From Fibrella forsythiae (GTDB taxonomy: Bacteria > Bacteroidota > Bacteroidia > Cytophagales > Spirosomataceae): a stretch of DNA of 64,000 bases. The translations under genes were made by a program, and so were the position numbers. The first letter of the stretch is position 1, and every line of letters starts with the position of its first letter. The notes under the pieces are model-generated. The model was not told the origin of the DNA. It did no database searches and saw nothing but the letters and a program-made list of their open reading frames with translations. Of this stretch, positions 7,620-15,400 are shown one piece after another. Location of the stretch: positions 124,001 to 188,000 of the forward strand of contig NZ_JAFMYW010000004.1 of NCBI RefSeq assembly GCF_017353175.1. The letters are read 5' to 3'.

Positions 7620-9862
7620 TTTTCGGTCGGCTGAGCAAGTGGGAACGACACGTGGAACGTAGCGCCCCGATTGGGCTCGCTATGATACCAGATTTTTCCA
7701 CCGTGCCGGTTCACAACGCGTTTAACAATGGCCAGCCCTACGCCTGACCCTTTGAATGAGCGGGCATTTTCGAGGCGTTTGAACAGATCGAATAGCTTAC
7801 CGGCATCTTTCATATCAAAACCAATGCCATTATCAGACACGGTATAGATCACGTCCTGTTCTGTTTGCTGGCCGGTTACCCGTACATGCGCCTCAGGCGC
7901 CAGACGGGTGTATTTGGCCGCATTCGATATCAGGTTTGTAAACAACTGCCGAATCATGATCGGATCGGCAGACAGGGGCGGTATGTCCTCAATTTGTACA
8001 GTAATCGCCCGATCTTTTTCGTTGATCATGACTTCTTCCCGAATTTCGTCCAGGAGATGGTTCATATCGATAGGCAGCGTAGTAATTTCGGTACGGCCCA
8101 TCCGCGAATAATAGAGGATGTGCCGAATCAGCGCCCGCATTCGGTCGGTCGAATCAACGATTTTCTGAAACAGCAGCCGGGCGTCGGGGTTAAGTTCGTT
8201 TCCATACTCTTCAAGCAGAATCTCAGCATAGCACCGGATAGACGACAGAGGCGTACGCAGATCGTGCGAAACCGTATAACTGAACGCGTCCAGCTCTTCG
8301 TAAGCGTCCTGCAACCGTTGATTCAATAGCCTGATTTCATTAGCCTGACGGTTGACTACCTGCAGAATATCTTCCCGAAGTTTGATCACGGCCGACACTT
8401 CGGCTTCAGTCCAGGGTTCAGACGTGTTGTGTACGAGTTCAGTCCAGGCAGCAAAGCTTTTACGCGGGCTGATTCGGACCTGTCCGTCATTTGTTACAGT
8501 AACGGGTTTATCGGGATTGCCGGCCCAGGTTACCTGCTGGATCTGTTCGGGTTTGAACCAGATCAGGTATTCGTTCAGCTCCTTTGATAATACAATAGCC
8601 AGTATACCGGAGCCAATTTCGCGGAACGCTTCGGCATCGGGATATAGGCTGGCCAGCCTGCTGGTTTCCAGAAACGTATCCGTGTCTGACTGCCTGAGCC
8701 AGTCGGTAAGCTTCTGAACAGCCGTTTCTCCGGGCGTTTGCCCTATATGATACTGCTGGTTGTTGAACAGGAGCACGGCACCAGTCGCTTTGGTCAAGGC
8801 CAGCGCTGTTGTGGCATGCCGGGTCAAAGCACGAACAACATTTTCGTCGGCCAGAAGTTGCTCATGGAGCCGCTTCCCGTTTTCCAGGCTAACCCGAAGC
8901 AGGGTCTGATCTTCCTCGTCTTTGCGAAATTCCAGGGCCGCAGACAGCAGTTGGCTCACAAACTTGGCCGCTTGCCGCGAACTGAAATCAACGAAACGAG
9001 GCGAGTAATGATGACACGACATCAGGCCCCAAAGTTCGCCCCGGTAAATGAGCGAAATACTCATAGATGCCTCTACGCCCATATTTTTCAGGTACTCGAT
9101 ATGCACCGGCGACACGGCCCGCAATGTTGAATACGTGAGATCGACCGGCCGGTTGGCAGGCCCGTCTGGCTGCGACAGAATAGCGGCGGTAGGCGCTGCG
9201 GCATCGGCAATGAGGCGTACCAGATTGGTTTTGTATAACTCGCGGGCCTGTTTCGGAATGTCAGAAGCGGGGTAATGCAGCCCCAGAAAAGGCTCAAGAT
9301 GGTCTTCCTTTTCCTCCGCAATTACCTGCCCATGCCAGTCGTCAGCGAAGCGATAAACCATAACCCGATCGAAGCCGATAATAGTCTTGACCCGCCGCGC
9401 CGTATTCTGCAGCAGGTCAACCAACTGGCGACTGGCCTGCACTTCAGTGAGCGCTTCGGCAATCAGGCGTTGGTTGAGCGGTGCCTGCGATAACGTACTG
9501 GCAGGCTCCCATTCGAGCAAAAGCAGGCCATCGTGTTCATGGATGATCAGGTTCCAGGTACGTTCGTTGAGCCGTATCTGCTGCGGATTGATGTTTTCCC
9601 ATGACTCGTTACGGCGCCCGACGTTCAATAGTTCAACCAGGGTGGAGGCGGGCAAATCGGTCTTTTCCAGTAAGGTCTCGAGCGAGTTTCCGAGTATATC
9701 CGCAACGGGTTGACCAATCAGATCAGGCAGGTTCGAGCTGGCGTGAACAACCGTATAGGTGTCTGGTAACAAAGCCAGTAAATAACCATGCGACTGAATA
9801 TTCCCTAAAATATGGATGGGTTCCTGCTCGCAATTTATCAGATCAACGTTGAAATCAGTCAT
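7616..9862 (-). CDS. bphP: Bacteriophytochrome histidine kinase
   Basis: A 748-residue red/far-red photoreceptor kinase. Order: N-terminal PAS with the biliverdin-binding cysteine C11 (INCEQEPIHILGNIQSHG), GAF with the signature PASDIPKQARELY, PHY with tongue motif SPRKSF, HisKA with YTVSHDLRTPLSSI (His near residue 530), and HATPase with N-box and GSGVGLAIV. A cysteine ahead of PAS rather than in GAF indicates biliverdin as chromophore, matching the heme oxygenase two genes downstream. First gene of a leftward three-gene operon. Its promoter should lie in 9863-10200, where GGGCACA repeats occur. Confidence 0.95.
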   Translation of the reverse strand: MTDFNVDLINCEQEPIHILGNIQSHGYLLALLPDTYTVVHASSNLPDLIGQPVADILGNSLETLLEKTDLPASTLVELLNVGRRNESWENINPQQIRLNERTWNLIIHEHDGLLLLEWEPASTLSQAPLNQRLIAEALTEVQASRQLVDLLQNTARRVKTIIGFDRVMVYRFADDWHGQVIAEEKEDHLEPFLGLHYPASDIPKQARELYKTNLVRLIADAAAPTAAILSQPDGPANRPVDLTYSTLRAVSPVHIEYLKNMGVEASMSISLIYRGELWGLMSCHHYSPRFVDFSSRQAAKFVSQLLSAALEFRKDEEDQTLLRVSLENGKRLHEQLLADENVVRALTRHATTALALTKATGAVLLFNNQQYHIGQTPGETAVQKLTDWLRQSDTDTFLETSRLASLYPDAEAFREIGSGILAIVLSKELNEYLIWFKPEQIQQVTWAGNPDKPVTVTNDGQVRISPRKSFAAWTELVHNTSEPWTEAEVSAVIKLREDILQVVNRQANEIRLLNQRLQDAYEELDAFSYTVSHDLRTPLSSIRCYAEILLEEYGNELNPDARLLFQKIVDSTDRMRALIRHILYYSRMGRTEITTLPIDMNHLLDEIREEVMINEKDRAITVQIEDIPPLSADPIMIRQLFTNLISNAAKYTRLAPEAHVRVTGQQTEQDVIYTVSDNGIGFDMKDAGKLFDLFKRLENARSFKGSGVGLAIVKRVVNRHGGKIWYHSEPNRGATFHVSFPLAQPTEK

Positions 9863-10224
9863 TCGTTACTAGGGCACATTGCCGGTATTATGGGCACAAA
9901 CAAACTGTGCCCAAGCGTGTACGTAAAGCAATATACGTTAATAAAACACGCCAGCCAGACGGTTGTACAAGAACCAGAGTAATCGGGCTCTGCAGACCGT
10001 ACTGGCATCAGGGTTCCCCAAAGCCACTTTTTAATAATAAAACACTATTTATCAGGCAGATATCCACCCATATAAACCACAAAAAAACGAGCTCCTTACC
10101 AGAGAGTCCGTTGAGTAAAATTCGGACACATTGGCTTCTGCCAACCGTTTCCGGCACAGTATCGTGGCGTTATTTTTATCAATTGAACGCAGAACAGTTA
10201 GTAGCCCCCCGTACGGCATCGTCT
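9863..10224. other. Intergenic region upstream of the phytochrome operon
   Basis: A 362-base gap between the bphP start and the porin stop, both on the minus strand. It must hold the operon promoter. The only distinct structure seen is a set of GGGCACA copies near 9872-9912. A 139-codon plus-strand frame crosses it and runs into the porin but has no recognisable content. Confidence 0.5.
9872..9912. promoter_or_regulatory. Candidate operator upstream of bphP
   Basis: GGGCACA occurs at 9872-9878 and again exactly 20 bases later at 9892-9898; the second copy forms an inverted repeat with TGTGCCC at 9906-9912 (7-base spacer). The group lies 10-50 bases upstream of the bphP start, where a regulator would act. 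The binding protein is unknown; a weak hairpin role in the leader RNA is also possible. Confidence 0.4.
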
Positions 10225-11544
10225 TCAGAAGCGGTATTGGGTTCTAACAGTCAGCAGGTTGTCAGGTACGTCATTTTCATAACCGGGCAGGTTCGTCGAT
10301 TCATTGACAGGAATATCATACCATAGCACCAGCTTCAGGTTACTATTTACGTAATAGAGATACCCCAGGCCAAGCGTATTGTAGCGAATATCAGCCCAAC
10401 CGAACTTCCCGTCGATCTGCTTCCCGGCTACCTGTGTATTGGGGTCATACCAGTCGTACTTAGCCACAAACTGGTGTTTCTCGCTGCCCAGATGCTGGAG
10501 GTAATAAAAATACGCGCCGCTGAACTGCCGAACATATAATGGACTGGCCGTTGGCGCTGATACCGGGTTCGGAACAACACCCGGCGTTTCGGTGCTGGCC
10601 TTGTTGGCCGTCTGCGTGCCTTGAATGTATTCGGCCCGGAACTCGGTACGTCCTCTCCGGTTTGGGATACGTACCTGGAGATCGGCCCCGTAATAACGGC
10701 GGGGTGCTATCGTACCCGGCGACACCACCGTTCCATCGACCACGAAAGCGGGTGAATCTGCCGAGCCGTTCATGCGGTAAATATCGTTCGTGAATTGGCC
10801 GATACCACCCCAATAACCCGATACACTGCCCGTCACCTGCACGCCTGATTTGCCAAGCAGTTGCGGCTTAACAGTCAGTCGGCTAATAAAATCCTTATGG
10901 CCGTCGTAATCGCTGACACTGGCCAAACCCGGCCCGTTGAACAGACCTGCGTCGACCTTTAAAAAGCGTAACGGATGGGTTGGGTTACGGGGTTCAAACG
11001 TCAGCATGGCACCCAGATCGCGTTCGGTACGCATCAGCAGTTGCGACATCCGGCCCCGCTCCGGCGATTCACGGTCGCCCGATCCGTAGTTGACTTCAAA
11101 CCCGAACGGGCGGGCAAATAAACCGGCCGTAACATGAAACAGATCCAGTTTGTGCTCGTAAAAACGGCCCCAGAAATCGCGGGTCTGCATGCCGCGTTCG
11201 GTGCCATCGAATTGAAAGACGAACAGAACGGTTGGCCGCTTCTGTGCATCGAAATGAGCATAATCGATCCGAAGTCGTCCCCGGCGCACGCTGAATCGAC
11301 TTTCCACGCCCGCTGGCAGGTCGCCGCCATTGAAGCTACGCTGCCCTGGCGTTTCACCGATCTGAAACTGCGGCTGAATGTAGCCGGAGATGTTCACGTA
11401 CTCGTACTTGTTGACGATCGCCTGCAGGGCCTTTTGCCTTGTGGTGTCAATGCTACTCTCCGACAGATTCCCCTGTTGCTGAGCCATTGCCTGCACACTA
11501 CTTAACAGCAGTATAAACAGCCAGTGTACTTGATTCTTTTTCAT
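10225..11544 (-). CDS. Phosphate-selective porin O/P family protein
   Basis: A 439-residue outer-membrane beta-barrel with a cleavable signal peptide (ending AMAQ) and the aromatic C-terminus YRF expected for barrel insertion. Features of the OprO/OprP family: RRGRLRIDYAHFD strand near residue 90 and FYEHKLDLFHVTAGLFARPFGFEVNYGSG. Family members pass phosphate or polyphosphate. The two phosphate transporters that follow on the same strand upstream (11669-14720) support a phosphate-uptake role. A short coiled N-terminal segment (about residues 25-50) precedes the barrel. Confidence 0.85.
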   Translation of the reverse strand: MKKNQVHWLFILLLSSVQAMAQQQGNLSESSIDTTRQKALQAIVNKYEYVNISGYIQPQFQIGETPGQRSFNGGDLPAGVESRFSVRRGRLRIDYAHFDAQKRPTVLFVFQFDGTERGMQTRDFWGRFYEHKLDLFHVTAGLFARPFGFEVNYGSGDRESPERGRMSQLLMRTERDLGAMLTFEPRNPTHPLRFLKVDAGLFNGPGLASVSDYDGHKDFISRLTVKPQLLGKSGVQVTGSVSGYWGGIGQFTNDIYRMNGSADSPAFVVDGTVVSPGTIAPRRYYGADLQVRIPNRRGRTEFRAEYIQGTQTANKASTETPGVVPNPVSAPTASPLYVRQFSGAYFYYLQHLGSEKHQFVAKYDWYDPNTQVAGKQIDGKFGWADIRYNTLGLGYLYYVNSNLKLVLWYDIPVNESTNLPGYENDVPDNLLTVRTQYRF

Positions 11545-11620
11545 CTTTGAGGTTCATATTGGGCGGGTACTGGCAACAGAAATCCTAACCATAACGGTTT
11601 GTCATAGTGAGGGTTTGGCA

Positions 11621-11644
11621 GGCACCGCCAGTTAAAGCGGTGCC
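11621..11644 (-). terminator. Hairpin after the first pit gene
   Basis: An 8-bp stem GGCACCGC/GCGGTGCC with an 8-base loop lies just past the stop of the pit gene at 11669. No T tract follows, so termination strength is uncertain. Confidence 0.35.
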
Positions 11645-11668
11645 CTATTCATGAAGGTGGGTGATGAA

Positions 11669-13087
11669 TTAGCTGAGTATCCAGCGGAAGAGCATGAACA
11701 GCGTGGCCGACAACAGGATCGCCGCCGGTAACGTAAGCACCCAGGCCAGCAAAATGCTCTGTACGGTTTTGGCCTGAAGGTTCTTGATCCCCTTGCTAGC
11801 CACCATCGACCCAGCAATACCCGACGATAGCGCGTGGGTCGTACTAACGGGCAGTGTGTACCAGGATGCCAGCCCGATTGTTGTGGCGGCGACCAGTTCG
11901 GCCGAAGCCCCCTGCGCGTAGGTCAGGTGCGACTTACCGATCTTCTCGCCCACCGTCACCACGATCCGTTTCCAGCCAATCATGGTACCAAAGCCCAGCG
12001 ATAGGGAAATCATTAGAATGACCCAGAACGGCGCATGGTCGGTAAACTTGCGAATGCCTTTTTCTTCTTTTACCGCCGTTGCTCTCAACTCGTCTTTATC
12101 GGCAGCGCTCAGCTTCACATCTTCACTGGCAATCAGTTTTTTGCTATTGCTGCTGATCGTCAACAGCGCCTTCCGAATCAGGAGGGCTTCTTCCTTCTTG
12201 TACGTATTGGCCGCTACAACGGGTGCCAGATTAGTGATGCTCGTGTTGATTTTCTGCAACCGCTCCATATCGCTTTTCGACAAATGAGCCGTATCGATGC
12301 GAGCTGTAATCTGTTGAACCTTCGCCAGATCGGGCTTCAACTGGGCGATGTCGATACTGGTGTCGAGTGCGAAGAATGTGGGGAGAACGCCAATCAGAAT
12401 GAGCATGACCAAGCCAATCCCTTTCTGACCATCATTCCGGCCGTGGAAAAAGCTAACCAGCGTACAGGTGAAGATCAGCAACATCCGAATCCAGCCCGGA
12501 GGAGTTTCGCCCGGCGTTGGCTCGTCGAAGATCTGCTTCCGGATCTGCTTATTCAACGTGCGGCGCAACGTGAACATCAGCACAATAGCAAGACTGAAAC
12601 CGATCAGAGGCGACAGCAACAGGGCCGAGAATACCTCCTTTACTTTATCCCAGTTCACGGCAGCTACCCCCATTGCGTTGTCGGGCAACAGCGCGTAGCC
12701 AAGACCTACGCCAATGATGGCCCCGATCAGGGTGTGTGAACTGGAAGCGGGCAAGCCGAAATACCAGGTGCCGAAGTTCCAGATGATAGCCGAGAACAGC
12801 AGGGCCAGCACCATGGCGATGCTGTGATACACGTTCTGATCAATGAGCAGCTCGACGGGCAGCAGGTTGACAATACTCATGCCCACGCCCACGCCCCCGG
12901 TGATGACCCCGATGAAGTTGACGATGCCCGACCAGACCACGGCCTGGGTGGGTTGCAGCGAATTGGTGTAGATGACGGTGGCCACGGCATTGGCCGTATC
13001 GTGGAAACCGTTGATGAATTCAAAAGCACAGGCCGCCAGTAAACAGAAGACGAGAAGAATAAAAACGCCGGTCTCTAAGCCGAACAT
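11669..13087 (-). CDS. PiT family inorganic phosphate transporter (copy 1)
   Basis: A 472-residue inner-membrane Na+ or H+/phosphate symporter. PiT signature halves are visible: GFHDTANAVATVIYT near the N-terminus and PVSTTHALSSGIAG near the C-terminus, plus LPASSSHTLIGA. A soluble loop of about 120 residues (about 230-350) separates the two halves. Compared with copy 2 it lacks about four residues before PVSTTHA (SWYTLP versus SGLIPNFKAP). The N-terminal coding third is nearly identical in DNA to copy 2, while the loop has diverged. Probably cotranscribed with, or downstream of, copy 2, although a terminator lies between them. Confidence 0.93.
   Translation of the reverse strand: MFGLETGVFILLVFCLLAACAFEFINGFHDTANAVATVIYTNSLQPTQAVVWSGIVNFIGVITGGVGVGMSIVNLLPVELLIDQNVYHSIAMVLALLFSAIIWNFGTWYFGLPASSSHTLIGAIIGVGLGYALLPDNAMGVAAVNWDKVKEVFSALLLSPLIGFSLAIVLMFTLRRTLNKQIRKQIFDEPTPGETPPGWIRMLLIFTCTLVSFFHGRNDGQKGIGLVMLILIGVLPTFFALDTSIDIAQLKPDLAKVQQITARIDTAHLSKSDMERLQKINTSITNLAPVVAANTYKKEEALLIRKALLTISSNSKKLIASEDVKLSAADKDELRATAVKEEKGIRKFTDHAPFWVILMISLSLGFGTMIGWKRIVVTVGEKIGKSHLTYAQGASAELVAATTIGLASWYTLPVSTTHALSSGIAGSMVASKGIKNLQAKTVQSILLAWVLTLPAAILLSATLFMLFRWILS
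12721..13034 (-). repeat. Near-identical block shared by the two pit genes (copy 1 part)
   Basis: This 314-base block matches 14354-14667 at a fixed offset of 1633 bases with only four differences by eye, all synonymous in the transporter frame. Flanking parts of the two genes are far less alike. Confidence 0.9.
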
Positions 13088-13224
13088 ACAGATTGCAAGT
13101 TAGTTACGAATTGTACTCACGATTGAGTGGTGCAAAATTGAGTACATTAGAAATCAGAATGGCTAAATCAATATTAACAGATTGTTATGTTGTTAACATT
13201 AGGGTAATATTCAGATAATACCCA

Positions 13225-13269
13225 CAAAAAAGTCCCTCACGATCCTTGCAGACAGGATCGTGAGGGACT
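13225..13269 (-). terminator. Terminator between the two pit genes
   Basis: A 15-bp perfect stem (AGTCCCTCACGATCC / GGATCGTGAGGGACT, arms 13231-13245 and 13255-13269) followed on the minus strand by six T residues. It lies 20 bases past the stop of copy 2, so the two transporters probably have separate or partly uncoupled transcripts. Confidence 0.88.
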
Positions 13270-13289
13270 ACGATTATTCCTGGACTTTT

Positions 13290-14720
13290 CTAACCCAGTA
13301 TCCAGCGGAAAAGCATAAACAGGGTAGCCGAAAGGAGAACGGCAACGGGTAGGGTCAGTACCCAGGCGAGCGCAATGCTCTGCACGGTTTTGGCCTGAAG
13401 GTTCTTGATCCCCTTACTGGCTACCATCGCCCCGGCAATACCCGACGACAAGGCATGGGTAGTGCTCACTGGCGCTTTGAAGTTTGGAATCAGGCCCGAG
13501 GCCAGGCCAATCGTGGCAGCAGCAACCAGTTCGGCCGAGGCTCCCTGTGCGTAGGTCAGATGCGACTTGCCGATCTTCTCGCCCACCGTCACCACGATCC
13601 GTTTCCAGCCAATCATGGTACCAAAACCTAGCGACAGCGAGATCATCAGAATGACCCAAAACGGCGCATGGTCGGTGAACCGACGTAAGCCTATTTCTTC
13701 AACAGTAGCTGATTTTGCCAGCACCGAACGGTCTTCAACGCTTAGTTTCACGGCGTCACTATCCATCAGTTTGCGGGTACTGCTACTAATAGTCAGGAGG
13801 GCTTTCCGGATCTGAATAGCGTCTTTTTGCGCGTAAGCCCCCGATGTAATGGCCGGTTGCAAACTGGCCAGATTGTCATTGATGGTTTGAATCCGCGCCA
13901 GATCAGTAGCAGACAGCTGGCTCTTATCGATCATGCTCACCTTCTGTTGAACAACCGCCAGATCAGGAGCCAGCTCTTTGATATCCAGCCGGGTATCGAT
14001 AGCGAAATATGTTGGCAGGATACCGATCAGGATAAGCATGACCAGACCGATGCCTTTCTGACCGTCGTTACGGCCGTGGAAAAAACTAACCAGCGTACAG
14101 GTGATAATCAGCAACACACGTACCCAGAACGGCGGATGCTGACCGGGATGCGGCTCGTCGAACAGTTGCTTACGAAGATCTTTGCTCAGCGTGCGCCGCA
14201 ACACAAACATCAGGATAATGGCCAGGCTAAAACCGATCAGGGGCGACAGCAACAGGGCCGCAAACACCTCTTTCGCCTTGTCCCAGTTTACGGCCGCGAC
14301 ACCTATTGTGTTCTCAGGTAACAGCGCATAGCCCAACCCCACACCCAGAATAGCCCCGATCAGGGTGTGTGAACTGGAAGCGGGCAAGCCGAAATACCAG
14401 GTGCCGAAGTTCCAGATGATAGCCGAGAACAGCAGGGCCAGCACCATGGCAATGCTGTGATACACGTTCTGATCAATGAGCAGCTCGACGGGCAGCAGGT
14501 TGACAATACTCATGCCCACGCCCACGCCCCCGGTGATAACCCCGATGAAGTTGACGATGCCCGACCAGACCACGGCCTGGGTGGGTTGCAGCGAATTGGT
14601 GTAGATGACGGTGGCCACGGCATTGGCCGTATCGTGGAAACCGTTGATAAATTCGAAAGCACAGGCCGCTAACAGGCACAGGGCCAGAAGAACGAAAATG
14701 CCGGTCTCTAAGCCGAACAT
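13290..14720 (-). CDS. PiT family inorganic phosphate transporter (copy 2)
   Basis: A 476-residue paralogue of the gene at 11669, with the same signatures (GFHDTANAVATVIYT, LPASSSHTLIGA, PVSTTHALSSGIAG) and a central loop of different sequence (residues about 230-350). Residues from about 15 to 130 are almost identical to copy 1 except for the first helix (IFVLLALC versus VFILLVFC). The tandem pair may differ in affinity or regulation; the diverged loop is where regulatory differences are most likely. Starts at the ATG preceded by a 330-base gap, so it is probably the first gene of its transcript. Confidence 0.93.
   Translation of the reverse strand: MFGLETGIFVLLALCLLAACAFEFINGFHDTANAVATVIYTNSLQPTQAVVWSGIVNFIGVITGGVGVGMSIVNLLPVELLIDQNVYHSIAMVLALLFSAIIWNFGTWYFGLPASSSHTLIGAILGVGLGYALLPENTIGVAAVNWDKAKEVFAALLLSPLIGFSLAIILMFVLRRTLSKDLRKQLFDEPHPGQHPPFWVRVLLIITCTLVSFFHGRNDGQKGIGLVMLILIGILPTYFAIDTRLDIKELAPDLAVVQQKVSMIDKSQLSATDLARIQTINDNLASLQPAITSGAYAQKDAIQIRKALLTISSSTRKLMDSDAVKLSVEDRSVLAKSATVEEIGLRRFTDHAPFWVILMISLSLGFGTMIGWKRIVVTVGEKIGKSHLTYAQGASAELVAAATIGLASGLIPNFKAPVSTTHALSSGIAGAMVASKGIKNLQAKTVQSIALAWVLTLPVAVLLSATLFMLFRWILG
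14354..14667 (-). repeat. Near-identical block shared by the two pit genes (copy 2 part)
   Basis: Partner of 12721-13034: four synonymous differences over 314 bases. Such clustering of identity in one third of a diverged pair is typical of gene conversion. Confidence 0.9.
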
Positions 14721-15054
14721 ACAGATAGTGAGTTAGTTACACTTAATCTATTACGAGTAAGCTGTTACAAAGTTGACCATTGTTTGAAGGAGTTCGGCTA
14801 TCATTCCGTTAAGAAATTGTTAACCAAAACACAAAGCCCCCGCCTGTTCAGCGAGGGCTTATGCGTATAAGTACTTACTCTCGGGTAATGGATTCAGCCT
14901 GAAAAGTTTCTGGCATTTTGCTTCACTAGTGCTTTACCAGTTTAGTCGTTCGAACATGCTGAGTTAAGCAGCGCTTTGTCATGTAGTTGAACAATTGACC
15001 TTGAAACATTATGCTCACTCCACTCACCAGCAAGCGATCGAATCCTCCCCTACA
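14721..15054. other. Intergenic region between pit copy 2 and the acidic protein gene
   Basis: A gap of 334 bases on the upstream side of pit copy 2. It contains a hairpin at 14834-14860 and presumably the pit promoter. No other gene seen. Confidence 0.5.
14834..14860 (-). terminator. Possible terminator for the acidic protein gene
   Basis: Stem AAGCCCCCGC / GCGAGGGCTT with one mismatch and a 7-base loop; on the minus strand it is followed by a T-rich but interrupted tract (TGTGTTTTGG). It lies about 200 bases past the stop at 15055. Confidence 0.45.
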
Positions 15055-15396
15055 TTAAGCGTTGCCTTCTTCGTCGGATAACTGATCCACTTCCGCCTGC
15101 ATCTTTGCCTCGTCTACATTGTCAAGATCGTTATACAGATCGGCAGGGAGGTCGCTGTCGTAACTTGCTTTTTCCGACACCATATCGGTCATGTCGGTCG
15201 CTACGGCGTTATCTGTGTACAGGATCGTGTCAGAGGCCTCTTCGTTGCCTGGATTCATGTTATCGGGCTGGCCATCGATGCCCAGATCAGCGTAAATGGC
15301 TGATTCACTGTTGACATCGTTACCGGGCATATCGCCACTTTGTTGATCAGGAATGTTCAGATCCAGATCGTCGTCTTCGTTGTTCATAGTCGTCAA
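15055..15396 (-). CDS. Small highly acidic protein, function unknown
   Basis: Up to 113 residues, about a third of them Asp or Glu, with almost no basic residues and no hydrophobic segment. It opens MNNEDDDLDLNIPDQQ (the fourth codon ATG at 15387 may be the real start) and ends QLSDEEGNA. The composition predicts an intrinsically disordered cytoplasmic protein. It sits four bases downstream of the FG-GAP protein stop, on the same strand, so may share its transcript. No family recognised; coding is supported by consistent codon use and by the next gene ending just before it. Confidence 0.6.
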   Translation of the reverse strand: MTTMNNEDDDLDLNIPDQQSGDMPGNDVNSESAIYADLGIDGQPDNMNPGNEEASDTILYTDNAVATDMTDMVSEKASYDSDLPADLYNDLDNVDEAKMQAEVDQLSDEEGNA

Positions 15397-15400
15397 GTGT

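Noticed and set aside
9907-10326. 139-codon plus-strand frame upstream of bphP
   Set aside because: Runs into the antisense of the porin C-terminus and has irregular composition; region is better read as promoter DNA.
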